This document shows positions 46,381 through 58,722 of a stretch of 64,000 bases of DNA, in pieces. Both the position numbers and the translations under genes were made by a program. The notes beneath the pieces are model-generated. The model had not been told where the DNA came from. It did not search any database and was given only the letters and a program-made list of their open reading frames with translations. Source of the DNA: Physcomitrium patens (lineage: Eukaryota > Streptophyta > Bryopsida > Funariales > Funariaceae). How positions within the stretch are numbered: position 1 is the stretch's first letter; each line of letters opens with the position of its first letter. The stretch spans positions 13,697,516-13,761,515 of the forward strand of contig NC_037260.1 of the NCBI RefSeq assembly GCF_000002425.4, in the 5' to 3' direction.

Positions 46381-47860
46381 ATGGAGATTCAAATACAACA
46401 TCTTTTAAGCCAAATAGCTACTTTGCAAGGGCAAATAGAAGCCTTGAAGACAAGAGAATTGACATCTACTCAGTTCAAATTGAATGAGCTTAGTACATAC
46501 TTTGGAACTTTAAGACAAGAAGATATATGTCAATGGCTCTTCAACCTGCAACAATACCTCCAACTATCTAGGACAAATATCAATAAAGAAATAATATATG
46601 CATCTATTTATTTGAAAGATGTAGCAACCATTTGGTGGCGACATCAAGTTCAAAGCTATGGAGCTCAAAGTAGATTTTGTGTCTAAAAGGAGTTTGAGAC
46701 CAAGTTCAAGAATTAATTTTGATCCATCAATTTGAAGAAGATAGCATATGATTAGTTGAAAAATCTTACACAAGTTAGGTCAGTGCAAGATTATGTTTTT
46801 TTAATTTAAGTCCTTACATCTCCAAATTGGCAATGTTTTAGAGGTAGATATGATAGATTGACTCCTATAAGGTTTGAAACTGAGAATTTAGCTTGAGATG
46901 GAGCTTAGAGATCCATAAACATTTGAAGAGATAATTTAGATTGTAGAGAAGGTCAATGCTATAGATTTCAGAAATTGTGGAGTACAATCTATAGCACAAA
47001 GTCATATGTTGCTATCTAATACTATGACACAACAACCAATACTAATGGATATTGATGCCTTATAAAGATCATTGATACTACAAAGATGATAAATATTGGT
47101 GCAAAAGGAATTGTATTTCTATTGTTAGGAGCCATGCCATCAAATCAGAGATTGTCCAAAACTTCAAAATTCAAGCACCAACAAGATAAAAGAGGTTCAC
47201 AATCTCAAAACTTACTAAGTTGATAATGAGTCAAAGCAAGAAAACAAAGCTTGTTGGTAAAGGTGCCAAAGGCCAGTACTAGAGATAGCTACTATCTCTT
47301 AAAGACAAATGGCATGGGTACAGACAACTATATAAAGAATCAACTCATGCATCTAATGAAACTACTAAGAGAACAACCATGTTAAGTGCTTGTAGATTGT
47401 GGTTCTATAGAAAATTGCATCTCAACTAAAATTGCCAATCGACTTGGGATTAAAACTAAGGTAATCAAAAAAAGAAGTATATATATCTTGTAGATGAGCG
47501 AGAGAACATATTGAAAAAGATGTCTGAAGAAAAAACCTTGTGATTAACTAATGCCTACATCTTAGGAGAGAAATTGAAGGTGGCAAAAGTAAGATATGAT
47601 ATTATCCTTGGTAGCTAAAGATGGAAAATAACAAGTTGATTGGATAGCAAAGATAATCTCTTTTAAAGATTGACGACATAAAGTGACTTTTTGTACCTTT
47701 GCATCAAGCAAAGACAAAAGATAATTTACAATCAAAGACTTTCTCGTAGGAATGACTTTTATAAAGAAGCAAATATAACATGAGCAACTGGTATATATGG
47801 TGGTTTAAATCTTATATCAATGGTGGAAAAGTGACTTGAAGGAATAGAACGGGCAAAGCA
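46381..47860 (+). pseudogene. D gag and protease region (fossil)
   Basis: Opens MEIQIQHLLSQIATLQGQIE (coiled coil). It then has a capsid-like block (QWLFNLQQYLQLS, AYLKD-like, TIWWR), a CCHC remnant near 47110-47160, and a protease block VDCGSIENCIS near 47390. Decayed. Confidence 0.75.
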
Positions 47861-47862
47861 AC

Positions 47863-48403
47863 TGTCACGGACATACTCATATAAGCTAGTAATTACATAT
47901 ACAAGTAGGTAAAAGTAAGTTAATTCTATAGTATTTAATATGGAAGCTTTCTAAAAGCTTCATAAACACTGCTTTGACCTCATAGGTGTCTTTAATTGAC
48001 TTTTTGGATTAGAAATGTGGTCAATAAGTTGGCCATGTGCCACACATGTTGTTAGCTTGAAGATCAAGCTAATTATGTGGCCCACACATAGAAAAACTTG
48101 CCTTGTAAGCCAAGGCATGTGTCCTACAAAGTCAACATATATTGGAGGTCCTATAGAACGTTGCCACGTAGCTCCTTGTTAGATAGTATATATAGAGACA
48201 AGAGTGAAGCCTTCTTCATTCTTGTCAACTCTTTTCTTACTTCCAGTCTAGTTTCAAGGATCTCTAGTTTTCTTATCTTTTGGCAATAGCCATTCTAGTT
48301 TTTCTTTCAATATACATATTTATTTATTTATATTTTGTTACCTTTCTTTGAGTGAAGGCTCACTTGTCTGAATTGATTTTTCATCAAGTTCTTGTCCTTT
48401 ATA
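47863..48403 (+). repeat. Solo LTR of family A (A3) inside D
   Basis: A single family A LTR (TGTCACGGACATACT start, TATATATAGAGACAAGAGTG core) without internal sequence. It is flanked by GCAAC and ACAAC, a nearly matching target duplication. Solo LTRs arise by recombination between the two LTRs of a former full copy. D sequence resumes on the other side. Confidence 0.85.
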
Positions 48404-50260
48404 ACAACTCATACAAAAATATCAAGATGTCTTTCCAACTGACTTACTTAGTAGCATACCTCTTGATTAAGGTGCCCTCTTTCAAATAGAATTATTGCTT
48501 AGAGCCAAATTAATAAGTCAACTAATTTATTGCCTAGTACCAAAAAAAATTTGAAGAGCTGTAGAAGACATTAGGCGAACTCTTAGAAAAAGACCTCATT
48601 TGAGAAAGCACACTACCATAGAGAGCACCTTTACTCTTTGTATCTAAAAAAGATAGTGGACTTTTCCTTTGTATTGACTATCGAGGCCTCAATAAATAGA
48701 ATTTTAAAAATACATATCCACTTCCATGCGTAGATGATCTTTTTGACTAACTTTAAGGTGCAACCATCTTTAATAAATTGGATCTTTAAAGCAACCATTG
48801 GGAAACACCTATTGCAAGAGTGGATGTAAAAAAGATGGCATTTTGTATGTGCTATAGATATTTTGAATGGTGATTTTATCTTTTGGCCTTACAAATGCTC
48901 CAACTTCTTTCATAGGTCACATGAACAGATTATTTTTTAGACCTTTTAGACAATTTTGTTATTGTCTTCATTGATGATATCCTCATTTATAGTAAAATCT
49001 ATAAAAAACATGAATAATATCTATAAGAAGTGTTGCATTAGCTACAAGATAGTCGCTTCTATTGCAAGCAATAAAAAGTGAACTTTGGAAGTCAAAAGTT
49101 ACGTTTTTGGGATATATAGTGTCTTCCAAAGTTGAGTGTATGGAATAAGAGAAGGTGAAAGCAGTGGAGGATTGTCCAACTTCCAAAGATGCTTTTGAAG
49201 TTTGTTCATTTTTATGCCTTGCTAAATACTATCACCGTTTTGTTTGACGATATACTCACATTGCTGCCTCATTGATAAATCTATAGGAAAAAAGTACCCC
49301 ATTTGAATAGCAATTGGAGCAACAAAATGCTTTTGATAAGTTGAAGGAGATACTTATTACTACTCTAATATTGGAATTGTATGATACTAATCTTCTTTGT
49401 ATGCTTGACATTGATGCTTTTGACTTGGCTATTAGAGTTGTTCTTCAATAGAACTTTGGTAGGGACCTTCAACTTGTGGCATATGAATCACGTAAGTTCA
49501 AAAGGATAGAGCGCAATTACTCTATACATAATTGAGAATAAGTAGTGATTATACATGCCACAAAGGTGTGGTGATATTACCTATTGGAGAAGCCAATGGT
49601 TGTTCGGACTGACCATTGATCTTTGTTAGATGAGTTGCATCTGGAAAATATGAAATTGTAGCATCATTGTTGAAAAAAATAATTACAGCTTTTTCATATC
49701 CAGCTTGAATATAAGCAAGGGCGATAACATATTGTGCCAAATAGCTTATCATGGAGACCAAACTTGAACAATAAATTGAGAGACAAGATAGAAGTTACTA
49801 CCATTAGTAGTGTCATTTTAAATCTAACCAAAGAGGGAGAATAGAAAGAAACTATGCATCAAAATGCTTATTTTAAGATAATTAGTAATCAATTGAAGGT
49901 GGATAATATACAATATTAGGATTATATTCTTAATAATAGCTTGCTCTATTTTAAAGAGTGAATTTATATATTCAATAATGCTAAACTATGGGTGCACATG
50001 TTTTAGAAGGGATATGACATTCTAATATCTAGACATCTAGGACAAGAGAAGACTCTAGAATAGAACTCAACAACATGGTTTTGAGCAAGTTTGGATCATG
50101 ATATTTAAGCGTTTGTACACTTCTGTGAGTCATGTCAACAAATAAAGCATGCAATGTAGTATTTCTTAAACTATTGCAGCCAATTCTCCTATCTATGACA
50201 CATTGAGAGCAAATGACTATGGATTTCATTACGTGTTGCCTTAGACGCTTCATAATCATA
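48404..50260 (+). pseudogene. D reverse transcriptase, RNase H and integrase remains (fossil)
   Basis: Blocks seen include IDYRGLNK near 48670, MPFGLTNAP-like near 48880, IDDILIY near 48970, DIDAFDLAI near 49410 and an integrase finger CESCQQIKHAM near 50130. Decayed throughout. Confidence 0.75.
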
Positions 50261-50679
50261 TCGCGGTTTTTTTCTTTTTCGATTGACTCTCAAAGCAACT
50301 TCACTTGGCCGCAATGCACTTGGATATTGATGCCTCAATGCTTGCATGACTCTTCTTTGATACCATCTTTTGTCACTATCGATTATCTATAAATATTATC
50401 TATTTGTTTGTTAATCATTTATACACAACTATCCAAACTTTTCATCAAATTAAGACAAGTCACTCAATAGATTTGGAGTACATGGACTATTTTGTAATAT
50501 TTTTTGTATTTTATTTCAACTAATTTAATCTCATTTTGTTTGTTTGTTTGTTGTTTTTGTATAAGAGCATAAATGCATGTTCCAAAATAACCTCCATGCA
50601 ACAAGATTTATTTATTTATTTTATTGATTATTTTTTAGAACGAATTAGATGACACATTTTCTTATCAATTCCAAAAACT

Positions 50680-50931
50680 TGCATACATATTTGGGTCCAT
50701 CTAGTCAAGTACGGCTTTGGGTCCTTTCTCTTAGTAAAATTTGGTTTTGCATCTTTTTGTTTAATTTTGTTCTATTATGTTTCCGATTGCTTAGTTTTAT
50801 CTTTGATGTCTTATTTTGTTTAGTTCTATTCAATTTTATTTTGGTTTATTTTGTCCTATTTTGTAATGAGGCTTTATGTTGCTATGGATTACAAGGATCT
50901 TGGATTTTTGAGATAGTCTGGTCTTGTTTCA
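50680..50931 (+). repeat. D 3' LTR (recognisable part)
   Basis: Matches 45895-46166: TAGTCAAGTACGGCTT start, TTTTGTAATGAGGCTTTATG core, ending GTTTCA. Confidence 0.75.
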
Positions 50932-51217
50932 ACAAGAATAGAATCCAATTGAAAAAAATGTAAGTTAATTCATTTGAATATTAAGTGGCTTCTTTTTCCA
51001 ACTTTAATGTTAAGATTCTAGCACCAATATCTCATTTTTAAATTATTAAATTACTCTAAAATATATAGCTTGTTGTAGCTTCTTGTATATAATATAAAGT
51101 AAATCTCTTATATTTTATTTCTTCAAATTCTTGGAATCTTGTCTTTTGCAAATGTTATATCTATAATAATTTGTTAAGAATAATACAATGTTATTCTGTA
51201 GTTATATGGCCAATAGG

Positions 51218-51261
<44 letters not shown>

Positions 51262-51709
51262 ATCCTAATTAAAAATATATAATAAAAAATATAGATTAAA
51301 AGTAGGAAGGTAATAAAATCTTTTTGTGTTAAAAATGTCTTTTATGAAAATAGATTCTACCTACTTTGAATGGCCATAAATAAGAAAAACCAAGATAGAT
51401 TAGAAAAATAAAGAACTTGCATAAATGTAGTAGATATCTTGGCATTAGAATCACAATATAAAAGATCAAGTTATTAAAATATATTAATTATTTTTTTAAA
51501 AAAAATTCCACTCGTAAATCTTATCATACTTATAATTTTTTATTTTTATTAATAGACCACATCAAGTATAATTATATTACAAGAAGTAAGTAGCTACAAA
51601 CAAAATGTAACAAAATTTTATTTTTTTGTGGTAAATAATAAAAATAGAAAATATTTTAGTAATAAAAATATATAAAAAATATATATTTTATTACAATTTA
51701 AAATAGATA

Positions 51710-51740
<31 letters not shown>

Positions 51741-53350
51741 TTATATATAATTGTACTTGATAAATAAATTTTAAAGGGAGCCATGACTCTTGTGCAAATA
51801 ATTTTAGAATATATTTTGTGTATTATTCTTGCACCAATAAGATTAATTCAAATCATTTATTTTGACCATGCATACCTAGTTAATTTCATATTTCTATTCA
51901 ATTGGTATGTTTAAAACCTTTTATAATTTACAATTATATTTTAAAAAAAGACTCTGAATTTTAATTCTAATAATTAAGAAAATTCTAATGCTGAATTTAT
52001 TAATATATTTTTATTAACAAGATAATTTTCTAATTAATTAAAAAAATAATAATTACCAATATTTAAAATTATATATAAAAATTAATTCTAAAAATAGTAT
52101 TAAATAAAAAATAAAATTTATAAATTTTTGAGATATAAATTTATTTAATATTTTTATCTTTTTTTTATTCTTTTAAATATTTCATTTAATATTTTTAAGA
52201 TATTAAAATTATTAAATAAATAATTCTTAAATTTTTAATTAGAATAAAGATTAAGTAGAATAATCTAAAATAAAAAATTATAAAGAAATTTAAAAAATAT
52301 ATATTCGTGAAATAAAACATTAAAATACCTTGTATTCAAATTCTAAACTACCTTGTATAGAAAAAAAATAAAAAAGTTAAGAAACTAATATCTTAAAGAA
52401 AATTTAATTTCTTATTGGAACAAGCAAGAAAAAATTATTTTCTTTAATTTTTTTTTTTTTTTTTTTTTTAAAAATAATATATCAATTGAATTCATATATT
52501 AAACTTCATATTTCAATTTTTTACTTTATATGAGTGATCTCATTATAATTTCAACAGTCAAAAACTTTCTTCTGAGAAAATATCTTATCTTCTATAAAAA
52601 TATCTAATAAAACAATGTTTTAGATGTACTAAATCTTTAAGATAAAACCCTTAGGATGTAAATCCTATAAATCATATTTATAAAAAAATTAAAATAACTT
52701 ATTATTACATATTGGTTTTTAAATTACTTTCTCTAAATATATAAAATAACCAATACTTCTCAAAAACAATTTAATTCAATTTCAAAAATTCAAATTTATA
52801 AATTATATACTAACAAATTTAAAATACTAAGATATTCAATAAAAAGATAAACATATTGAATTTTTTTATATATTTTATAAATAAAGATTTTTATTTTAAA
52901 AAAATTGATAAAAAAAAATCCCCTTATAAAAATTGCTTTGCTAAAAGTAGGTATAAAATAAATTTTATTTAAAAATTCCAATTCATGTAATTCTACACAT
53001 TATTTTGAGTTATTTAAATTAAATATCTTAGGTTGTGTACTTTATATAAAAAGAATTAATTAAACATATTTATAAAAATCTAATTTTAAAAATATTATTA
53101 TTCAATGTTAAAATTATTTCTTGGACTTTTATTTATTAATTATTAAATATATTAAATTATCAAGAAGTAATAAAAAAAATAACTTTGAAAGAAAAAAATG
53201 GTATTTTTCATGCAACCAAAGAAAAAGTTTAGCTTTGTGAGTTTGTCTTAAATATTAGATTTTTTAATAAATTATGAAGTGAGATATATTTAATAATCAT
53301 TTAAATTATTTGTTTTTAAAGATTAATTTTAAATTTGATTGAATTATGAA
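50932..53350. other. Very AT-rich intergenic DNA, no gene
   Basis: Long runs of A, T and AT with no recognisable coding or element parts. AT microsatellites lie at 51220-51257 and about 51706-51727, and a T run at about 52449-52469. Confidence 0.7.
51220..51257. repeat. (AT)n microsatellite
   Basis: Perfect AT run of about 38 bp. Confidence 0.9.
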
Positions 53351-56300
53351 TATACATATATATATATAGATGTGTGTGTGTGTATGGAATTGATATGTTG
53401 AATAAGGTTTCTACTGAATTTATATGGTTTTAGTCACTAATTAAGCCATTCTTAGATCAATAATAACCAGTAGAAAACCAGAATATCACAATCATTAGCC
53501 TAAACAAAATGATTGTATTGAATAAACCATTACAATCTATGTAGCAAAGAATATGCACACACACTCAAGTAGGAGGAAAAATTAAACTACAAAGGCTTCA
53601 GTAAATGCTTCAGAAACAAGAAACGAGAGGATACAGTTCTTTACTGAAAAGAATCTCCTTATTCTAAAATAACAAGAGGTGTGGTGCTTGTGATAAGAGT
53701 ATCAATCCATGTACCTGTTCAGTAACAAATATGTTCCAAGACAAACACCATGAAATAAACACCATCATGAAATTTTAGAATCTTGTGAAAAGGAGAGGGA
53801 GCCTTACCCTGTAGATGAATTAAAAATAAATAAATAAATATATTACTGTGTAGATGCCTTCAATAGGGTTGGGAAGGAATTACACAATTGAAGTACACAC
53901 AACGGAATAAGAAAATAATATCATGGATTCCTCAACACCTTTTTTGGATTCCTGTCCCACTTGCCCAGCGACTTAGGTCACAAAGGGAACACGCATGGGA
54001 GCGCCAAAGCATGCGAAGGGAACGGGCTGCTCTTTTGCATTCGAACTTCGTCTCGCACCTCCAGTTCCATGTAGCCAGACAGAACTGGAATTCTCCACAG
54101 CGCAGCACCACGTGATCGATCAATTGTTCGATGCTCGTCTTTGTGAGAATTCTCACTACTGGTCCCGTCGCGCATCCGCTTCAAAATTTTTGTGTTGAGT
54201 TTTTCGGTTGAATTTTGAGGAATTTTTTCGATCTTAAAATATTTTTTTTGTCGATTTTTAGTAGAGACGATGATCGGTTGTTTGATCATATGGCGGTTTC
54301 GTCTCGGGAATTTGGTAGGAGGAGGCTGGATTTTGGCTTGGGAGCTCTTTACAACGGTTGGACTCTGGAAATGCGTTGAGAGTCGTAATTCGAACATGAT
54401 TTCTGAGTTTTAAGTAGGATTTTACTAGTGAGCATTACTGTTCGGTTTTTGTTGCTGGGAATATCAGAATGGATGAAAGAGAATGCTAGAGTTTGTGCAG
54501 GAGGTCAGTGTACTTGATTTGGATAGAAAATTTTCATTTTTTCTCCTGCATACTTTGGAATCTTTTTGGTGCCTGGCAACGTTTAGAGCTCGGTTTAAGT
54601 GAAAATGACATGGTTTGCGTGGTAACGCACATTGTAGTAAGTTCAATTGAAAGAGATGGAGGTGATTGCTTTGCGTATGGTTGGAAAGTGGTCTGCTCTT
54701 GGTGTGGAGTTTCTTGGAGGTTTCTAGAGGATCATCCGTGGTTGTGTTAGTTTTTGGATAGTGTTGCAGGGTGATGCTTATTGATCACTTTTTAGTTTGT
54801 CTCTTGCATTCTCTTCTCTGCACTTTTTGTCTACTCGCGAGGAAGCAATGTCGGAGTCGCGAATGGGAAGTGCAATCTAGTCATATCAACGCCACTAGGT
54901 CACTCAGTTCTAAATTTAGAAAATCAATGCAAGTCTTTGACGTCGAGTGTGCAAGCTTTAACGCTTTCACTTGGTTTTGACGTTGACGGTTTGAATGATT
55001 TTGAAAAGCACAGGTTAGTAAGAACATGCGTTTATGTTGGATTGAAAGGAAAGAGGTGTTATGTAGATTCATGGAATTGGATTCTGATAACTATTTCACT
55101 TCTTGTCGTTTTCTGGTTGCTAAATATGACAAATTAGAACTTTGGCTTAACAGGTACAATCGTGATCGACAGCCGTGACTTTCGGGAAATTAGAACAATA
55201 GTTATGCTGGTTATATCCCTCATGAGTGTCCGCGGGTTGTCGTTTTTAGCACCAGATAGTTTTGTCTTTCATCTTTTAACAGTTTGTTCTGTTTCGCGGC
55301 CATAGTTATCAAGTCGTGGGACATACAAAGGATGATCCGTGGGACCCCTTATCTTTCAATTTTCAAGTTGTCGTTTGCATACTTAAGGCCTCTGTGCGGA
55401 TTAAGATCGTGACCACTCATCTAATGCTAACGTTTATGGCCAGCTTCTCACGGTAGCAAGTCAGTTCATTCCGGTCAATATCCGTGGATGCTCAAGATAA
55501 CTGTATATCCTTTAGCCTAGCCTTACAACTGTATATCCTTTAGCCTAGCCTTGCAAGAGAGTTATATGCTTTCGATGAATTTACATTGTAAGCTCACACT
55601 CATTGTAGTCACGCTTAAGTTCCAATTCTATCAGCTCCTTGGTTCTGTCGTTCACGATGCCCTCTTTAACGCGGGTTTGTGTTTGTACCGCAGTTTTTAA
55701 AGACAAGGAATCAAATTTGGCTCACGGTCAGGTGGCTTGTAAGATATAGAGAGAGAGGCTACAGAGTTAATATTTGAAGTTCGTACTCAGATGTCTCACC
55801 AGAGACGATGTTCAGCATTTCCAAGGATAGTTCGAATAATTCAGGTATGAGATTTTTTTTCTTCCTTCTGTCACAGTCTCGTTATGTAATTTTAGCTTTT
55901 TAAAAGTTCGCAATGAATGTCTGTCCTCTAAGTTTCTTTTATATCTACGCCTGTCTTTGATTAAATTGTACACGAAAATTCTTTTGGACGAACTGACCTG
56001 ACTCCGAAGGAATGCCTGGGACATGCTAAGTCTGCTGACATAGCATCAATTGCTGGTTTTAGGGTTGAGTAACTTCAGAATTCCTGGCAGTGGTATTTTC
56101 AATGGAAACTTTGCGTGTGTTTTTCTCACAAGGTTCAGGGTGCGATGGTCCTAATGAGACACACATTATTGCAAGAAGGGAAACTTCACTTTTGCACTTG
56201 AACTTTAGAATAGAGAGGTGCTTTTTTCAGCTCCTCATTGTCCAACCTCAAATTTGTAGCCAATCATCTTACGTATCTTTCAGTGATAGACATGTATGAA

Positions 56301-56771
56301 AGTATGAGCTCTCTTGTCTGCAGTCGCATTTTGGCGGATTTTGACTGCAACATTCAAGGTGTAATCATGAAATGATGATCAAGCATTTGTGGATAGGAGT
56401 GTATTCTGTCTCTGATCATCATTGTTGGCATTCTATTGAGTGTCTATCCTGGAATTTGAATTTCTCAGCATCGGTGGTGGAGTCTATTGCATTGTAAGTG
56501 ATCTCTAGATACGAAGTAATGAATACTCTCTTCGTAGGTAAGAATACGATGAGACAGTGATGGATAAGTTTCTCTCGTGCACTCTGTTGTACGTCATCAG
56601 TTTTGCTTTAATCTACAGGTCATCTGATTTAGATGTCTGGGACCTATTTTCTAGTTGAAATTGGATTCAAATCTAATTATGACTTGTTTTTATTGTGCAG
56701 TACCCAAGCATTTATCTACCTTGGAATGGAACACCTAGTTTTCAAGTCGGATCAAACATTCAGTAGACTCA
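53351..56771 (+). promoter_or_regulatory. Upstream region and probable leader exons of the cyclin-box gene
   Basis: A TA/TG microsatellite opens the stretch (53354-53384). GC content rises after about 53900. No credible protein was found on either strand. The last part is probably transcribed leader: an acceptor TTGTGCAG at 56699 starts the exon that carries the main ATG. A small frame starting at 56726 and ending at 56821 overlaps the main start and could act as an upstream ORF. Confidence 0.4.
55499..55554. repeat. 28-bp tandem duplication
   Basis: AACTGTATATCCTTTAGCCT plus AGCCTTAC occurs twice in a row with one difference. A recent local duplication in the cyclin upstream region. Confidence 0.9.
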
Positions 56772-58722
56772 ATGTCGACGACTACTGCACTGCAGCGAAT
56801 GATGGCGGAAAGTCAGCGTAACGGTACCAGCCGCGTATCCAAGGGGACAACCAAGCCTCCATACGCAGCAAGCAAGCGGACGAAGTACAGTAATTTAACG
56901 TGCCCAATAACTCGTTCTAATTGCTCTAATACAGAAGTATCGTCGAAGAAGATGGCGCGCATTTCATCGCATTTGTATTCTAGACCATCCTCAATCATTC
57001 TCCGAATCAAGCAACACCCCCTTTCACTTGAGGTCCATCTCCCTGAACAGAGCCTTCCAAGTTCTTCAGCAACAGATTCCTCGGATTCAGACAACAGCCA
57101 TGGTGGGGCGACGCGATCATCCAGCACAGTGAATAAGAAAACATTTGATGATGATTCTGATGCTGAGAGCTCCTATAATGCTGACGGGGAGGTATCATGC
57201 GTGATCGACTCTTTTGCTGAGCTGGAGAACGCAAACGCATTTGAAAATCGTTCTATTTTGATCCATCGCATGGCTGAGGTATTAATATTCCTGGATAACC
57301 TTGTGCTTGTTTTCTAGAAAAGTTTTATTCTTCACTAGTGCTTTGGATTATATTGATGGTCAGAGATTGAAATTCGCCTTGAACCATAAGCTTGTGGCTT
57401 ACATTTCTGAAATGCTCGTCTTCTGTTCTCCTGTGTAAGCATATTTTGTCTTGTTACGATGCTCTCTTGCTTTCGTAATGCACATGTTGGTGTATCAGTG
57501 CCGTTGCTGCCGAATGGTATTGATTGGTCGTATCCCCTTCTTGTTCAGGTTGCATTGAACATAAAATTAGGACCTACTGGACTGTATCTGGCCGTTCAAC
57601 TTCTAGACTTGTACTGGAACCACCACCGTGAAAAAGGCAAGCTTTTGGATTCTGTACAGCTACAAGTACTTGCAGTCACTTGCGTCTATGTCGCAAACAA
57701 CTGCTTCTGTAGCAGCAAAAGGTACAAAGAAATCACTGATTCATCCAACACTTTATATTCAAATATCTTCCTTGTTTACAAATGCTCTTGTGATTGCTCG
57801 AAACATTAATATGCCAAGATGAACCTACGACACTATGATGAAGTGATAGCTCAGATGACAATCTGGAAATAATGACTAGAGTAGGAAAATTAGGTGAAAG
57901 TTACGTATTGACGTGTTTAGAACTTTTAGATTTTGGTGAAAATTCGTGACTTATCGAAGTGTCTATGTAAACAGGGCCCCAGACGACTTTTGCCTTCTTG
58001 CAGGTGTAGGGGAAGGAACTGTGAAAGGATGCATGATAGAGAAACAAGAAGCATCTCTTATTGCCTTGCTGGGAGGCCCGCAAGTTGCAGCCACGATTTC
58101 TACTTGGGGGCTTTGGTCCGTGCTTCATGCTTATGACTACAATTGTGTTACATATGGAAGTATTTTTTTGAAATGTAATATCTCTGTTTGTGACATACTG
58201 TATTATTTGCGTATCGGTCTTTCCATCAAACAAGTGACATCATAGGATGGTGGTGAAGGTGTTGTAAACCGCTACATGTCTTAATAATGTATTGTGTGTG
58301 TTGTAATTAGGCGCAAGATGAGACATCCATCCAATCAGCAACATCTACTTCAGTTTGTAAACTTACTGAAGGGTTCTGATTTTGGAAAAGCTCACTTCCC
58401 ACGCGATCTCATGCAAGCATCGCACTTTTCGAGTAGTGCTTCAACTGCAACCGTTGAAGTTTTGTCAACAAATGCAGCAGCTAAGGTAAGAGTGTTACAA
58501 TATACAACAGACAAAGCTCCTCGTGGCGTTGAACAGTCACGCAATGAAATGATTAACAAGCTGCATTCTCGATGTTGCCCAAGTCCGCAACAGACGTGTC
58601 CTTGTGCGACTTGATTATTTTATAAAATTATCTTATGTATCTTAGTGGTATCTACTGTCTTGTACTCCGTGCAGGTTGTAAATTCCATCTTATCATCAGC
58701 TCAAGGTTGTGCTCCTACTTAA
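56772..58722 (+). CDS. Divergent cyclin-box protein
   Basis: Predicted exons 56772-57278, 57549-57721, 57975-58115, 58311-58485 and 58675-58722 join in frame with GT-AG introns and give 347 aa. Residues 1-145 are polar, basic, then Ser/Asp-rich (ATDSSDSDNS, DDDSDAESS). Residues from about 155 follow the cyclin fold: HRMAEVALNIKLGPTGLYLA, VQLLDLYW, LQVLAVTCVYVANN (where most cyclins have A-x-K-Y-E-E), DDFCLLAG, and IEKQEASLIALLGG. A short C-terminal part (MRHPSNQQHLLQFVNLLKG) replaces a clear second cyclin fold. Cyclins bind and switch on cyclin-dependent kinases. The subfamily is uncertain, and the usual MRAILVDW block is only loosely kept (NRSILIHRMAE). The third and last exons are the least certain. 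Confidence 0.7.

Larger units (their letters stand above)
45586..50931 (+). mobile_element. Ty3/gypsy element D, old (fossil), with solo LTR A3 inside
   Basis: LTR-like repeats at both ends share a T-rich core ending in TTTTGTAATGAGGCTTTATG. Between them: gag (46381-47230), protease (about 47320-47800), reverse transcriptase (about 48430-49150), RNase H (about 49330-49780) and the integrase finger (about 50030-50250). Gag and the tRNA-type primer site differ from A and B, so D is a separate lineage. Many breaks; old. The 3' LTR is only partly recognisable. Confidence 0.8.

Noticed and set aside
53932-54397. Minus-strand frames up to 139 codons upstream of the cyclin gene
   Set aside because: Low-complexity basic peptide with no recognisable domain. 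It is more likely promoter or leader of the cyclin gene read in reverse.
58501-58614. Alternative end of the cyclin-box protein by reading on past 58485
   Set aside because: Possible, but the donor CTAAG/GTAAGA is strong and an in-phase acceptor follows at 58674, so the spliced form is preferred. It remains uncertain.
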